Origin: Utricularia gibba
Lineage: Eukaryota > Streptophyta > Magnoliopsida > Lamiales > Lentibulariaceae
NCBI GenBank assembly: GCA_002189035.1
Contig: NEEC01000004.1
Location: 3,720,001-3,784,000 of the forward strand
DNA: 64,000 bases
Reading direction: 5' to 3'
The position numbers were made by a program, and so were the translations under genes. The notes beneath the pieces were generated by a model that did no database searches, was not told where the DNA came from, and saw nothing but the letters and a program-made list of their open reading frames with translations. Below are positions 63,565-64,000 of this stretch, piece by piece (positions within the stretch are counted from its first letter, which is position 1; every line of letters begins with the position of its first letter).

Positions 63565-64000
63565 GGCTCCACAAGTCGGTGATGTTCACTCCATTTTCAC
63601 GTCCTCTTTTTATAGTGACATGATGCCTTCACGTATTTGGTAATTGAAACACGATTAACTTAAGAATTTCGTAGGATTGTAAAAAGGATTCTTCTCTCTT
63701 CCAGATTTACACTATTCCGTCAACCTTAATTAAATAAATAGTGAGAATTTTCGAGGATTATTGGGTCAATTATTTGACCTAATGAATTTTCGTTTGATAA
63801 TACAAAAATGTTTTTTTGTATTAAATAAACACATTAGTCCTATGTTTGGTTATAAGTAGATTATGAATTAAATAATAATATTATTATTATTTATTTCTTA
63901 AACCATATTGAAATATAAATTTATGTATCATATGTGTTTCAATAATCTCATAGTTTGAAAATGTAACATTACTATACTTACTATAAAAGAATTTTCACTT
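63565..64000. other. Promoter of the DEFL gene and AT-rich end of window
   Basis: Apart from the TATA-like word near 63611, the sequence is AT-rich with ATT repeats near 63870-63895. No gene was seen. Confidence 0.45.

Overview
This is plant nuclear DNA, almost certainly from a eudicot. The evidence is AT-rich spacers, genes with many short GT-AG introns, a plant U5 snRNA gene with a plant-type upstream sequence element, chloroplast genes (a PnsB3-like NDH subunit, a KOC1-like envelope kinase, a PII1-like starch factor), and decayed Ty1-copia, Ty3-gypsy and hAT elements. I cannot name the species. Exon boundaries were placed by hand from splice sites, reading phase and remembered family sequence; nothing was searched.

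Layout. 157-1357 (+): ubiquitin-fold protein of the U11/U12-25K type, 5' end uncertain. 2450-4925 (+): PII1/MRC-like coiled-coil plastid protein, tail to tail with 5745-7922 (-), a KOC1-like outer-envelope kinase. 9076-9680: small hAT-like element. 10595-13332 (+): DEAD-box helicase RH20. About 14037-14160 (+): U5 snRNA gene with complete promoter and 3' box. 14244-14867 (-): type I MADS-box gene. 15205-16145 (+): small membrane protein. 17340-18880: decayed gypsy integrase split by a solo LTR. 20747-22162 (-): CHUP1-like coiled-coil protein. 23319-23885 (+): OXS3-like protein. 25603-28741 (+): broken plastid rhodanese-like gene. 30850-31807 (+): GATA factor. 34534-35130: solo LTR. 35559-37659: short gypsy-type element with gag-like remains. 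40529-44448 (+): long-form tRNase Z. 44502-44950 (-) and 45141-45646 (+): unknown small membrane protein and COX19, head to head over a Site II-rich promoter. 46120-47658 (+): PnsB3. 52100-56175 (+): NT-C2/coiled-coil protein. 57669-61178 (-): degenerate Ty1-copia element with both LTRs. 61992-63050 (+): FkbM-type methyltransferase. 63229-63564 (-): defensin-like secreted peptide.

Overall pattern. These are unrelated housekeeping and regulatory genes, not an operon-like or biosynthetic cluster, and I saw no sign of a new multi-gene system. The most informative signals are (1) a complete unannotated U5 snRNA locus; (2) nine single-base losses, nearly all in short homopolymers, inside five otherwise well conserved genes, which point to consensus errors more than pseudogenes; (3) a 17-bp templated duplication at the NT-C2 start codon; and (4) several transposon insertions with recognisable target-site duplications, including a nested one.
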